A stretch of DNA of 64,000 bases from Acheta domesticus (GCA_031308135.1 JAHLJT010009436.1:215942786-216006785); one strand, 5' to 3'; shown: positions 46,431-57,462, numbered from the stretch's first letter. The notes: generated by a model from the sequence alone, not told the origin. Program-made: numbers and translations.

Positions 46431-46990
46431 AACCACAGGGGAAGTTGGCCAACTCGCGAGCGCTCGTTCGAGCCATCGACAGGTGGCGGTGACCCACGGG
46501 GAATCCCCGAAGACGCGTGCGGGCCGCGTCGGCACGCGCGCTCGCGTGGGGCCGCGTTGGCCCGCGCAGGCAGGCACGCGGGCGGGCGGGCAGGCGTCCC
46601 GCCCACCCTACACGCACTTTCGCTCTCCGCGTGAGCCCCTGCCCCGCCCCCTCGCACCGGCGTCGGGGCAAGCACATCGCCACGACGGCGCCGGGGAAAT
46701 TTGAAAACCACCCTCGCAAACCGACCGCGTTCTTTAATAATTCTCTAAGAGGGTTGCCGACCAGGAGACACCTCCCCTATTTTAGAGTTTAATGACCAAA
46801 AAAATTAAATTAAGGACGAACGTCTGTCGGGCGCGAAACGCGAGATGGCCACTGTCGGTTTACGAGCGCGAGTGTTCAACAGGGGGGACGACACGGGTCG
46901 CCGGCGAAATGGTGATATTTCTGCTTCTTAAATAAGCGAAATCACCCTCCACGCGAACGCGACCTTTATCGGTGAGAAAGGAGCGGGTGG
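46431..46990. other. CpG-rich island
   Basis: CpG-rich block (46440-46720) followed by a balanced single-copy stretch to 46990 with GGTGATATTTC and GAAATCACC as a loose inverted pair. Unrecognised ORFs on both strands. Candidate regulatory island. Confidence 0.4.
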
Positions 46991-47570
46991 ATTCAGCCTC
47001 TGTCGCTCGTCGGAACGACACCTTACAGAAGAACGCAGCTGTGGAGAAGAAAAAAAGAAATTTCTTCAAAGTTGTTGAGAACTTTTTGATTTTTTTTGTT
47101 TTGTTATCATTTTGCATAACTGTAAGTGCGCAAAGAGTTCTCGAGAGAATAATAGAATCACGGTATAAAAATGTATAAGAGATAACCGAAAGCTTTGGCG
47201 GAAATCAGAGCACACAGACAATCTCAATTAAATGAAAATAATAATTCAAGAAAAACTAGAAGGGTTAGAGGAGGAACGAAGAGGTACAAACTGATCATTT
47301 GAATACGAAGATCTCAACGGAAGAAGATATCTCTGCAGAAGAGAGACCGACGTGGAAAGAAATGTTCACTTGTAAATATATTCTAGACATATTTATGAAT
47401 GAATATTATAATTATGATAGTATTCCAATAAACTCAACGGTTAATATATATGTAGTGAATATACATTAAAAATTATGTTTAGTAGTGTGTTTGTCGGCAG
47501 AAATGCAAATGCGTAATAATTTTTTACACTTGAGAATTAGAAATGCGATATTTCATAAATTATAATACGA
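46991..47570. other. AT-rich spacer, nothing recognised
   Basis: AT-rich, purine-biased noncoding sequence. Confidence 0.5.
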
Positions 47571-48424
47571 GACGCACAGAGAGCGAGCAGCAAACAAGCA
47601 AATTTCTTTTAGCGCATCGTAGCTGCGTTCAGTCAGCGAGAGCAGGCCCGGTCGCGTGACCTCTGAGCGCGCACGACCAACACGGCAGAGCAACGAGAGG
47701 AGCTAACGCAATTTTCTTCCCGACCCCGGCCCCGATGAAAGGACGAGAGCGAGAACGGATCAAGAAGACACTCGAGCGAAGAAGGAAAGAAACAAAGGAG
47801 AAGAAAAAATATTCCGAAAGAAAGGGAAAGAAAAAGACAGAAAATAAAATAAAGGCGAAATAAAAGAAAGCAAAGGGTACAGAAAAAGAGGGAAAATAAT
47901 GGGAGAAGTTAGAAGAAGAATGGAAGGAGATAGGCGATAACGAATGAAGGAAGAGAGCTTAGAATCGCTAGGAGATGAGTACTTGACGGGCAACTGCGAG
48001 GCGTTGAAATCTATATTCCAACGTCGCAGGACTTGCTCAGTGTTTTCAAGGATAGGCTACATTATGTGTTAGAAATGGGAATTTTTCAGATCCCTTCATT
48101 TCGAGGAATTATTATTATTGTTATTAATTATTTAGTTTTTGTCATGAGCTAATTGTGGGAGTTACTTAAATAAATTACTGATGCAACCATATGCTAAAAT
48201 AAATTTATTTGTACACATTTATACAGACAATTAATTCCTTCTCGATTGAAAAAGATCCACTAATTCCAGTGAGTGCCTAACAAGGAAGCAGACGCGAATT
48301 TCAGTGCGTCACAGGTGAGCACTCTAAGAAAGTTGTGGAAAACGTTGACGTACTAAGAATCACTTAACTGAAATATTTCAAGAACAATAACTGAATAGTA
48401 ATTACACATTAATAATGAAAAATA
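47571..48424. other. Balanced block then purine-rich and AT-rich spacer
   Basis: 47580-47740 is balanced with several CpG; 47750-47950 is A/G-rich; the remainder is AT-rich up to the left copy of the large inverted repeat. Confidence 0.4.
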
Positions 48425-49259
48425 TTTTTCTACTCCCGTTATATAATGCTGTCATTGGATGGCTGCAACCAGTTGCATAATGATAGCCATTTCGATACAG
48501 TTTTCATTATGATACAGGTTTTTGACTAATCACAGAGACACTTACACACCAAGTATTAGCACTTCATTAATCATTGAGAATCGTTGCAGTAAATGTTTCG
48601 TTCGAGTGTGAATATTAAAGTTGCATTTAATATTATATTATGCTTCTGAATTTTAATTTCTTTTATTAGTAGTAAATTTTACGTGGAATAATATTTAAAA
48701 TAAATTGGAACGTAATTTCACTTTGATCCTATTTGACTAGCTCAATGGTAGTTATTACAGAGAACATTTGAGTGACGTTAAGATCTGAACGCAAGTCATT
48801 TTGTGTTATTTGCTGCTGCCGTATGGTTGTCCTTAAAAAAACCGCCCAATTCTTTAGTTTCAAATATTTAGTGAATGGTAGTTCTTTCTGGTGGTGTTGA
48901 CGTTTCCAGAAATGAGAGAAAATGCGAAAATGGTGACGTCGGAATATTATTGCCGCAACTTTTGTAGTTCTTCGCAGGCGCTCTGGTAAAACAAAGCCAG
49001 CTGCAGTTGTAGTGAAGAGAGGTGTCCGCTAGGTGGCCTTGGCTGAATCTTGCATGTCGACTGCCACGAAATGATTCAGTGGAGAAGTTTAACTTATAAG
49101 TTTCCATAAGTCGTAGAAAAAGTACCGTATGCAACTCGATGTAATGGGTATTAATACACTCGTGTGAAGTTTACGATACTCGCTCGTTCCTCGCTCATAT
49201 CGTAATTTCACACTCGTGTATTAATACCCATCATTACATCATCTTTTCATAATGTACTA
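48425..49259 (+). repeat. Large repeat, left copy (inverted relative to 52551-53385)
   Basis: About 835 bp match the reverse complement of 52551-53385 along the whole length, by eye above 80% identity. Shared landmarks include GGATGGCTGCAACCAG, GATACAGGTT, CTCGAACGAAACATTTACTGC (reverse reading), GACGCAAGTCATTTTGTG-like and CCAAGGCCACCTAG. The inner end carries its own 107-bp imperfect palindrome (49137-49243) built from GGGTATTAATACACTCGTGT and its complement. No ORF. Either a terminal repeat of a 4.96-kb element or one of two head-to-head insertions. Confidence 0.9.
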
Positions 49260-49447
49260 TTAACAGCGTGTTGGAAGATACTGCATATCTTGAAAGATGA
49301 TACATTGTGCACTAACTCCCACGACAGTTTTTTTCCTACTTCACCGTGCTCGTCCGCACTCATTATTCCGTTCCAACGCCAACGCATTCTCCTTCACAAC
49401 CATTTTTCTACAAAATCTTCTTCTTCTTCAGATCTTCTTTGTCTACG
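49260..49447. other. Spacer inside the large inverted pair
   Basis: Pyrimidine-rich sequence between the left repeat copy and the hammerhead-like hairpin; nothing recognised. Confidence 0.4.
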
Positions 49448-49555
49448 GTGAAGCCGCGGTACAAGGCTGTGTAGCCGACGTTCAGACCAGCCCTGACGAA
49501 GACCTCGAAAAACATGGTCGAAACGTCGGCTACACAGCCTTGTACGCGGCTTCAC
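49448..49555 (+). ncRNA. Hammerhead-like long hairpin
   Basis: Arms 49448-49481 and 49523-49555 are perfect complements over 33-34 nt apart from one missing base. The 41-nt apical region reads CCCTGACGA, then A, GACC, an 11-nt loop, GGTC, and GAAAC. CTGACGA fits the hammerhead CUGANGA block, GACC/GGTC forms a short stem II, and GAAAC fits the second core block, in correct order. Against catalysis: an extra A lies between CTGACGA and the stem, and there is no clear stem I or stem III partner with a UH cleavage site. Hammerhead motifs are known in Penelope-like retroelements, so a relic of such an element is plausible. Transcription is unknown. Confidence 0.45.
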
Positions 49556-50090
49556 CCGTCCAACCAAGATCTCAACTCTGGCCGCGGAAGCCTAAGACTT
49601 CACTATTCTTCTTCTTCGTGCTACCCTTCCTCTCCAACAGTCGTCTTCGGCAACGCCTTCTTGCCCTCCGTCTGCTCCGCAGCCCGCGAGAGCAGCGCGC
49701 CGCAAGATCCAATTATATGCAAAGAGGCGTGAGGCGGCGGCGCCAGCGCGTGCCTGGCATCGCGCGGGATAAAACCTTCCCCCTCCCCCCTCCCGCGGTC
49801 GCCGGCTCCTCCTCTTGGCAGCCTTCCGCCTGATGCAGTTATCGCGCGCATTATCGAGCTATCGAAGTCGCCTCCACCGCCGCCGCCGCCAGAGCGACAC
49901 GGGCGATCCCCTGCGGCCGTCAATAACGTTACCTCACAGCCGCTGCCAGCGTTTGCATGGAGTCTATTAGAAGTTTCAATGTTGGTGATGTTGGATGGTT
50001 GGTTAGTTGTTGGCAATGTGGGTGAGAGTTAGTTAGGATTGTGTGAGGCATTCGTATCCTGGCGACTGAGTATTGGTTTCAGTTTTAATG
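49556..50090. other. GC island within the inverted pair
   Basis: CpG-rich patch (49640-49950) with a CCG run near 49877, then a balanced stretch. A 178-codon plus-strand ORF (49297-49833) reads straight through the hairpin and is not credible. Confidence 0.4.
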
Positions 50091-50688
50091 AATTGTTGCT
50101 AATGTTGGATGATTGGACAGTTGTATTAGTGGAACGGCTGATGCGTGCGTGCCTGTATAGCGATTGATGTAATTGGCTGTGGCTGTGTACAAAAGCATAC
50201 ATAAACTGTATGATAACATACCATAAACATAAATATAAACTGTATGATTACTTTTTAAATCACATTAATTATCTCTAGTAACACTGTAACGTCACAAAAC
50301 ACTATGAGTTTTTATATAGCATATTGTTTTATCAGTTGTATCACATGTATCGTAACGAGAATCACGATGTCATTGTGATACACATTGACATATACTATGC
50401 GATATGTATTTATTGTACTGAACCGTCTTTTACTACGAGCGTCGTTAATCCTACTCTTATTTGCTATAATCGGGTTTGAAAATAAGAAGGAAACTTGAAA
50501 GGTCGGGTAGGAGAAGAGAAAAATGGCTCCTCATCAAAAGAGTTCTTTCTAGAGGTCCTCCACTGACATATCATAGGCAATTTTTGTACACCGCCACAGC
50601 CAATTACATCAATCGCTATACAGGCACACACGCATCAACCGTTTCACCAATACAACTACCCAATCATCCAACATTAGCAATCAGATCC
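50091..50688. mobile_element. Inverted repeat with about 105-bp arms (foldback or MITE candidate)
   Basis: Arms about 50091-50197 and 50577-50688 are reverse complements at roughly 90% by eye. Shared blocks are GCTAATGTTGGATGATTGG, AGTTGTATT, GATGCGTG and CCTGTATAGCGATTGATG. The 380-bp spacer is AT-rich, has no ORF of note, and starts with a duplicated ATAAACTGTATGAT (50203-50216 and 50238-50251). The layout fits a non-autonomous foldback or MITE; the ends and target duplication are not clear. Confidence 0.75.
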
Positions 50689-51330
50689 TTAAACATCGAC
50701 AATGATCAACGACGTCGATAAGGTACCTTCACTATATGCACAGTCGTTGTCTCGTCTGCATTATGTAGGGAAATGAAAAGAAAACTTTTGCATTGTATTG
50801 GAGATAAAATTTAGTTGGCTCCTTTAGTTCTCCTCCCTACATTCCCTACGTAGTGACAGAGGAACTGCGTATTCACCTCCCAAGACGTCGCGAAATTCAG
50901 ATGATTGCTGTAGATGATTCGTGTAGACAAATGAGAAAAGGCGGGGATCGCGAAACTGAAAGTTAGGAGACTTAAGAAATGTCTATGAGTGCCGTACATT
51001 TGCCTCTACTATACAACAAAATATATATCTTTGGTTAAACTTTTCGTATTCTCATATCCCATTCGTGTTTCAGAAATTCACCTTATATGAGAAGCTTTCC
51101 GTATCAGTGAAACATCAGATCAGAATGAGTAGTTGTTAACAATGGTGGGAAGAACGGGAAGGAAGAGAGAAAAGAAGCAAGGGAGAAACGAGAGTCTGAG
51201 AAACTTGCAATCCAGGAACTAGAGGTAGAAACCTAACATCCTAGTCACTACGCACCGGGTCATTTCAAGATTTCCAAGAGAACCTATAGAAGCAGAGGGC
51301 GATCGTTTCTTAGCATCATTAGCGCATTCC
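50689..51330. other. AT-rich spacer, nothing recognised
   Basis: AT-rich and balanced noncoding sequence inside the large inverted pair. Confidence 0.45.
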
Positions 51331-51992
51331 TGCAACCGGGTTCAAGCCGTGTGCTTCGACGCCATCCCCTCTGCCCCACCACCCTCTCCAGCGCCGCGGA
51401 GTCCGTCGCAACGCAGCCCGGCACCGGGCGTCGCGACGCTCGGCACCGCCGACTCCCGCGGCGCCGTCATCGCCGAGTAATAAGGCTAAGTGCCCGCCGG
51501 CGACGAGCCCGGACGCCCGCGGCAGCGAGGGCTCGAGTTTCGACGCCGTGATCCGTCAAGGAGCTCCGCAAGCACGCCCAGGTGGAGGAGCCGGGAGGGA
51601 GAGAGGAGGGGCACTGCCTTCGGGATTTGGATCTGGGGATGGGGGGCGACGGCCGACGCAACGACAGCGCCACTAAAGGCAGATGCAAAGGCGGTGGCGG
51701 CGGCGACGGCGATGGCGACGGAGGTGGTGGCGGTGGCGGCGACGGTGGCGGCGTCGATGGCGGTGGCGGCGGCAGTGGCGGTTGCGGTGGCGGCGGCGGT
51801 GGTGGCGGCGGTGGTGGTGGCGGCGGTGGTGGCGGTGGTGGCGGCGGTGGTGGTGGTGGCGGTGGTGGTAGTGGCGGCGGTGGTGGTGGCGGCGATGGTG
51901 GTGGCGGCGATGGTGATGGCGGCGGCGGTGGCGGCGGCGGCGGTGGTGGTGGTGGTGGTGGTGGTGGTGGTGGTGGTGGCGGTGGTGGAGAC

Positions 51993-52033
<41 letters not shown>

Positions 52034-52090
52034 CAGCGGCGGCGCAGCAGCGAAGGCGGGGCCACCAGCTCGACCCAACGGCCTTTTCTT
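51331..52090. repeat. CpG island with long GGY (GGC/GGT) microsatellite
   Basis: 51340-51560 is CpG-rich and non-repetitive. 51690-52048 is a GGC/GGT triplet array with scattered GAC/GAT interruptions. It leaves five frames open for 160-220 codons as poly-Gly, poly-Ala/Val, poly-Pro, poly-Thr or poly-Arg/His, so none is a credible protein. Confidence 0.85.
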
Positions 52091-52550
52091 CTTTCGGAAA
52101 TATCCCCTGAGAAAATAATCTCTTCCGGGTGTTTATTTCTGACGCTTTCAAAAGTCACGGCGCCATTAAATTTTATTCAAAACAGAACTTTCGAAATACT
52201 CTAAGGCAGCGGAAATCTATCCTGGGTAAATAACGCGACGATCGGCGTCTTTCAAGTACGTTTCAAGTTTCGGTCATTAGAGCACCTCTCAAATTTACGA
52301 AGAGAGTCATTGGATTTATCTTCAGTATTATCTTCATTTCAAGATTCTTGGTAGTATTTTAGTTAGAACAATAGAAATCCATTATTTCAATTAAATGAGA
52401 ATTCTAATCATTGCGATTAAAATGAATAATTTGTCTCTTTTAAAAATATTCTTTCACTTGCAGTACAATTTCCTGTAGATGCTGGTTCGTCGATTGTAAA
52501 AACTAAAATAAATAATATAAAGATATTTCATATATCAAAATATGTTTCGA
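52091..52550. other. AT-rich spacer
   Basis: AT-rich noncoding sequence between the GGY array and the right repeat copy. Confidence 0.5.
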
Positions 52551-53385
52551 AATAGTACATTATGAAACGATGATGTAATGATGGGTATTAATACACGAGT
52601 GTGATATTACGATACGAGCGAGGTACGAGCGAGTATCGTAAACTTCACACGAGTGTATTAATACCCATTACATCGAGTTTCATACGGTACTTTTTCTACG
52701 ACTTATGGTAACTTTTATAAGTTAAAACTTCCCCACTGAATCGTTTCCTGGCAGTCGACATGCAAGATTCAGCCAAGGCCACCTAGCGGACACATCACTA
52801 CCCTACACCCGCAGGTGGCTGTGCTTCACCAGAGCGCCGGCGAGGGACTACAAAAGTTGCGGCAATAATATTCCGCCTTCCGTATTTTCGCATTTCCTCT
52901 CATTTCTGGAAACGTCAACACCATCAGAAAGAACCACCATTCACTAAATATTTTAAACTAAAGAATTGGCCGTTTTTTTAAGGACAGCCACACAGAAGCA
53001 GAAATAACACAAAATGACTTGCGTTCAGATCTTAACCTCACTGAAAGTTCTCTTCAATGACTACCACTGCGCTAGTCAAATAGGATAAAAGTGAAATGAC
53101 TATCCAATTTATTTTTAATAATATTTGACGTAAATATTACTACTAATAAAATAAAATTAAAACTGAGAAGCTTAATATAATATTAAATGCAATTTTAATA
53201 TACACTCGAACGAAACATTTACTGCAACAATTCTCAACGATTAATGAAGTGACAATACTTGATTTGTAAGCGTCTCTGTGATTGGCCAAGAACCTGTATC
53301 ATAATGAAATCTGTATCGAAATGACCATCATTATGCAACTGGTTGCAGCCATCCAAAGACAGCGTTATACAATGGGAGTAGAAAA
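52551..53385 (-). repeat. Large repeat, right copy (inverted relative to 48425-49259)
   Basis: Reverse-complement partner of the left copy, with its own inner-end palindrome at 52570-52676 (GGGTATTAATACACGAGTGT and complement). The palindromic ends of the two copies face each other across 3.3 kb. Base differences and small indels between the copies indicate either an old element or two independent insertions of one family. Confidence 0.9.
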
Positions 53386-53900
53386 ACGCCGTTTATGATA
53401 CTATTTATCAAAGTATTCCAGATATTGACATATCCGCTCTAGAAGTTGATTTAATTCGTCTAGTTTGAAACACATAAAGGACACTTTTTCACCCACAAAC
53501 GTAACATTCTGACAATAAATTACAGGCATGAATGATACAGGACGACTACCAGCAGAAAGAAAACCGAATCTTTGGAAAACGCGAGGTGTGGAGCAGCGCC
53601 TGCGGCCGGCGTAGGCAACCCGCAGCACGGGCCACCGGCGCCGCGAGAGGCAGAGGGTCCGCGCTGCGCCCGCGGCTTTTTGCCGGACTTCGGAAACCAA
53701 TTTGCGGAAGCTCGTGCTAACAGCGGGCGGGCCCGAGGGTGGGGTTCTTGTATGGGGGCCGCGGACCGGGCCTGGGCGGGGAACAGGCCATTTGTTTAGG
53801 ACGGGGCCGGGGGGCAAGGGCAGTGGCACGTTCATTCCCTCTTCAGCGGCCGTGGCCGCTGTCAATTCCGCAGTCAGTCGCCATCGTCATTATTACCGAC
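53386..53900. other. Spacer and GC island
   Basis: AT-rich to 53570, then CpG-rich and G-rich (53590-53870). A 154-codon minus-strand ORF (53401-53865) is unrecognised. Candidate regulatory island. Confidence 0.4.
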
Positions 53901-54479
53901 CTTGCCACGCATTCATTAAGGTTATACTTCGCTTTCCTTTGATTCCTGGATTAGCTGGACCATCGTTGTCTTTTTTGTGCTGTGTAATCTCACATGTGTA
54001 ATCCCCAACAATTTATCCCTAGTCCTTATCGATTCATTACTTCTCTACCATTTACCTACATTTATCCTATTTTAGTTACATCTGCAAAGTTTAAACGCCT
54101 ATTTTTACCGAATAAACATGTTTTGGGTTAAACGAAGCGAACGAAAGTTTTTCACTAACTTTGTTTTCCATTATTTACTTTTATGCACTTTGGCATCCAC
54201 GACTAGTGCGTACGTACACGTCTCAATTTAGTTTAGTCTCAGAAACATTTCCTGTTGCTGACGTATCCCCTCAATCATTTTAGTCGCTTTCACCAATTGC
54301 ATCTCTTTCTGCGAACAACCGCTGCAATAAAACATAAAAATAAACACTGCTGCCAATGTATTTATTATCATACTACATCTTCCTTCAGCCTGTAATTTAC
54401 CAGCATCATCAACACAATATTCAATACAGTTGCCATCAATGTGACCTCCCCGCTAATCTTCAACTCCGCATATCTGTTG
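53901..54479. other. AT-rich spacer, nothing recognised
   Basis: AT-rich noncoding sequence. Confidence 0.5.
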
Positions 54480-54985
54480 CCCCCTGTCACCACAGCGAAA
54501 CCCTTCCCCTCGCCCTTCCAACGCCGTTTGCCCCTTCGCGCAGTCTCGTGGCACTCTACTTCGCGCGGGACACGCGGAAAAAGCCGACCGGCCGGGCAGG
54601 CAGGCGGACGGGCGGGAGACCCGCTGTCGGCAGCCGGCAACTGGCTCGCGGGGCCTCGAGGTGAGTGTAGTAAGTAAGAGGATTGCGCCGGTTTTTTTAA
54701 AAGATGGCGGGCAGCGGGAGTCGACACGGAGGTTCCATTAGGCGGGTCAACAACTTCAGCTGCTGGTTCACAAGCGGTCCTTCGTCGCCGCCGCCGCCGC
54801 CGCCGCCTCCGCGCCGCAACAGCTGGCTCCGCCCAAGACGCACACTAGCTCCGGATTCGACCTCCGCCGCCGCCCGCTCGCCTTGAGGGCGGCTCTGAGG
54901 ATGCAGCCCGCGCACTTTCCACACGAAAGCGCAATCGGCGCCCACTCGGGCTGACCCCGCAGCGGGGAAGGAAGACACACGGCTG
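54480..54985. promoter_or_regulatory. CpG island with splice-donor-like and YY1-type motifs
   Basis: CpG-rich island with a strong donor-like GAG|GTGAGT at 54658-54666. About 35 nt downstream is AAGATGGCGG (54701-54710), the extended YY1 site, which also supplies an ATG. A 60-codon frame from that ATG (54704-54886) includes eight Pro from a CCG run. No family is recognised. A promoter with a first exon is possible but unsupported by other data. Confidence 0.35.
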
Positions 54986-55121
54986 TGCTTTTAGATGACG
55001 ATGTTTCTACAAGAATACGATCAAGTTAAATGAATCCCTTCTGCCAAATCGGCACGAAATGTCACGCGGAAGAGCAGGCCTTATGACCTGAGTCTCGGTA
55101 TTAATAACGACATAGCTTAAG
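54986..55121. other. Short AT-rich spacer
   Basis: Balanced to AT-rich noncoding sequence leading into a microsatellite; nothing recognised. Confidence 0.4.
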
Positions 55122-55164
55122 ATTATTATTATTATTATTATTATTGTTGTTGTTGTTGTTATTG
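55122..55164. repeat. (ATT)n/(GTT)n microsatellite
   Basis: ATT triplets run into GTT triplets directly upstream of the SINE head. Confidence 0.85.
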
Positions 55165-55474
55165 TTATGACCTTTTGAGTGGCCCATGGACAGAACGCTA
55201 GATTTCTGTAAGGCAGTCCTGTTTTCGATTCCCGGCCGAGGCAAAAATAAAGTTGTTGGTTTCTAATACAAATCGTTGTTTCTGTAGTTATGCGATGAAA
55301 GAAAGTGCAGGCAGGCCTAAGAAAGATAGATACGGCGATGGAAATGCCCCATGCTCACTATATATTTCACTTACCCCCAGGCTCTTGGGAACACCGCTAG
55401 ATAGGAAAAAGCCGGTTAATCTGACCCTAAAAAGGCGTATACTACATGCATACATTGTTATTAATTTATTATTA

Positions 55475-55522
<48 letters not shown>
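55165..55522 (+). mobile_element. tRNA-derived SINE-like element with (TTA)n tail
   Basis: The head has an A-box-like TGGCCCATGGA (55180-55190) and, about 42 nt on, a B-box-like TTTTCGATTCCC (55222-55233), at the spacing of a tRNA internal promoter. An unrelated body follows. The element ends in a long TTA microsatellite (about 55461-55522), a common SINE 3' tail type. The tRNA part is too degenerate for a gene. Upstream it abuts another microsatellite, so the target duplication cannot be read. Confidence 0.55.
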
Positions 55523-55523
<1 letters not shown>

Positions 55524-55980
55524 GATGAGGGTTACTCGTGTGTTCGAAATTAAATCCGATGTGTCTACAACACATCAATAGACAAGCACGTAAAATGTTT
55601 TTCGATAAGAATTCTAAAGTACGATTTTTTTCCCTTCTACATTGTTCTTTTTTATGTTTTAGGATTTTAAATAAAGTTGAAGATTTGACTGTTACTAATT
55701 CTTGGATGAAATAAGTCTTTCTTGAAATTCTCTACATAACATTGTCTATGAAGTGTCAAATTTGAATTAAAGAAAATAATACAATATAAACTCTTCCATT
55801 TCTAAAATTTATGAACAATTCAATGAATCTCTATTTCAATATCTAATAGCATTTCTCCAGTTACTGAATGAGTAGTAATTTCTGATGAGTGTTGTATTCC
55901 ACAGCGCGTTCCGCAAAAACATGAGTAATTTCTTGTAATTATTTCCCGCAAACCAGTAGGAGTTAGTGGAGCCCGAGGCC
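55523..55980. other. AT-rich spacer, nothing recognised
   Basis: AT-rich noncoding sequence. Confidence 0.5.
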
Positions 55981-56260
55981 GGCAAAACGGGATACAGAAG
56001 CTACGATACCGCACGCGTCCTGGAGCGCAAATAATCTCACGGGCGCAATCTGAACAGCCGAGGGGAGCACCCTACCCCCGGGGGAGGGGGCGAACGTGCC
56101 GGCCCGACGTCCTCGGGCTCCGGACATTATCGGCCCCGTCCGGGAGCCCCGTCGGGGCCGGCGAAGGTCACGTGCGCGGAGAGACTGACCGCCCACGGAC
56201 CAGCTAGACTCGCCTTCGTCCCACCCCCAGCCACCCCCTTATCCTTCCCCCTCTCACAGC
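55981..56260. other. CpG-rich island
   Basis: Short, sharply bounded CpG-rich block; one unrecognised 77-codon minus-strand ORF. Candidate regulatory island. Confidence 0.45.
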
Positions 56261-57230
56261 AGTGATCGTGGCCTAATCTAGACTCTCTTTGGCCATTTCG
56301 CTAATCATCTATGAGCATGGAGGAGACATAGTAGAGCTACCTGTCGAACGATTCTGATCGTCTTTCTTTTCGTCTTACTAGATTTATCGAATAAAATATG
56401 GACCACGTGATGAACTGTGAAAAATGTACACATAATTTATTTTGCCTTTTCTTCACACTCCAGGTACTATTTTTCTTACTTATTTTCCTCTTACACTGCA
56501 CCATATTCTTCAATAAATTTTATAGTGACGGATTTTCGTTACCAGAAGCCGAGGACAATATTGAAAAGAAAAGAGAAGAAGGGTCTGCAAGGACTTTTAG
56601 CATAAGTTGATTATTTGAAATTGCAGGGCAAACAGATGGTTGCGTGGTCTGCTCGATCTCATTCACTCCATTCAGTTTCTAGAATCCTTGATTCTCGTTT
56701 AGTGCGTTCTACTCGAATTCGCGCAATGACTGAGAAAGAAACTCAAGCAAATTTTGAAAATTTTCAAACGCCTAAGTTTCTATGCACATTTCATGTTTTT
56801 CTTGAACAATGTTGGTTCAAATATCTCATAACGTCCGCATTACCCAAACGTTAATAAAATGCTGCGTAGGGTGAACGATAGATATATATTTATGATATAT
56901 GACAGTCACGATCTAAATCATCTTTCTATCATTAGTTACAGCAAAAACATTCATTTTTTTCATTAAACTCAGTTATTGATGAGAAAAAATTGCACTCTAT
57001 GTAGAATAGCGCCAGTTTCAAACTTGGCGTTCCAACATTTTGGTTATTGGTGCTACTCGCCAGATCCTCTAAGTAGTATCTCGCAATTCAATCCATACTC
57101 TCAAAACGACGCAGTAAATTCTCTATATCGAATTTGGCAAGCCACTCCTGTCCCTTTTCCTTTTTTCTTCTCGCGATCTACCGCATGCGTCATCTCGTAA
57201 GTGAACGGAACAAAATACACCCGCATTAGC
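56261..57230. other. AT-rich spacer, nothing recognised
   Basis: AT-rich noncoding sequence with short unrecognised ORFs. Confidence 0.5.
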
Positions 57231-57440
57231 TTCTAATTTATTTCCCCCGACAACGTGGCCGCGTAATAAAAATCTATACTCTTAAAAGGAGCGACGCATT
57301 TCGGCCAAGGCGGTCCCTTGCTCCGAAGCCTGACTTAGGAGGGAGAGAGTGGCTGTTTTCATCTAGCGCAACCGAGGAAAAAAAATCAGTTTCCATTTCG
57401 GAAACGTATGGCCCCTTCGACGAGAATCGTCCGCCGCGCA
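57231..57440. promoter_or_regulatory. Candidate regulatory block
   Basis: Single-copy balanced sequence with GGCCGCGTAATAAAAATC near 57258 and GGAGCGACGCATTTCGGCC near 57288, directly before a GT/GA microsatellite. Inference from composition and motif structure only. Confidence 0.3.
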
Positions 57441-57458
57441 GCGCGGCGCACTGTGAGT

Positions 57459-57462
<4 letters not shown>

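Noticed and set aside
49297..49833. 178-codon ORF
   Set aside because: Runs through the hammerhead-like hairpin and a GC island; unlikely to be a protein.
51467..52158. Five overlapping ORFs of 161-221 codons
   Set aside because: Poly-Pro, poly-Thr/Ala, poly-Ala/Val, poly-Gly and poly-Arg/His readings of a GGY microsatellite.
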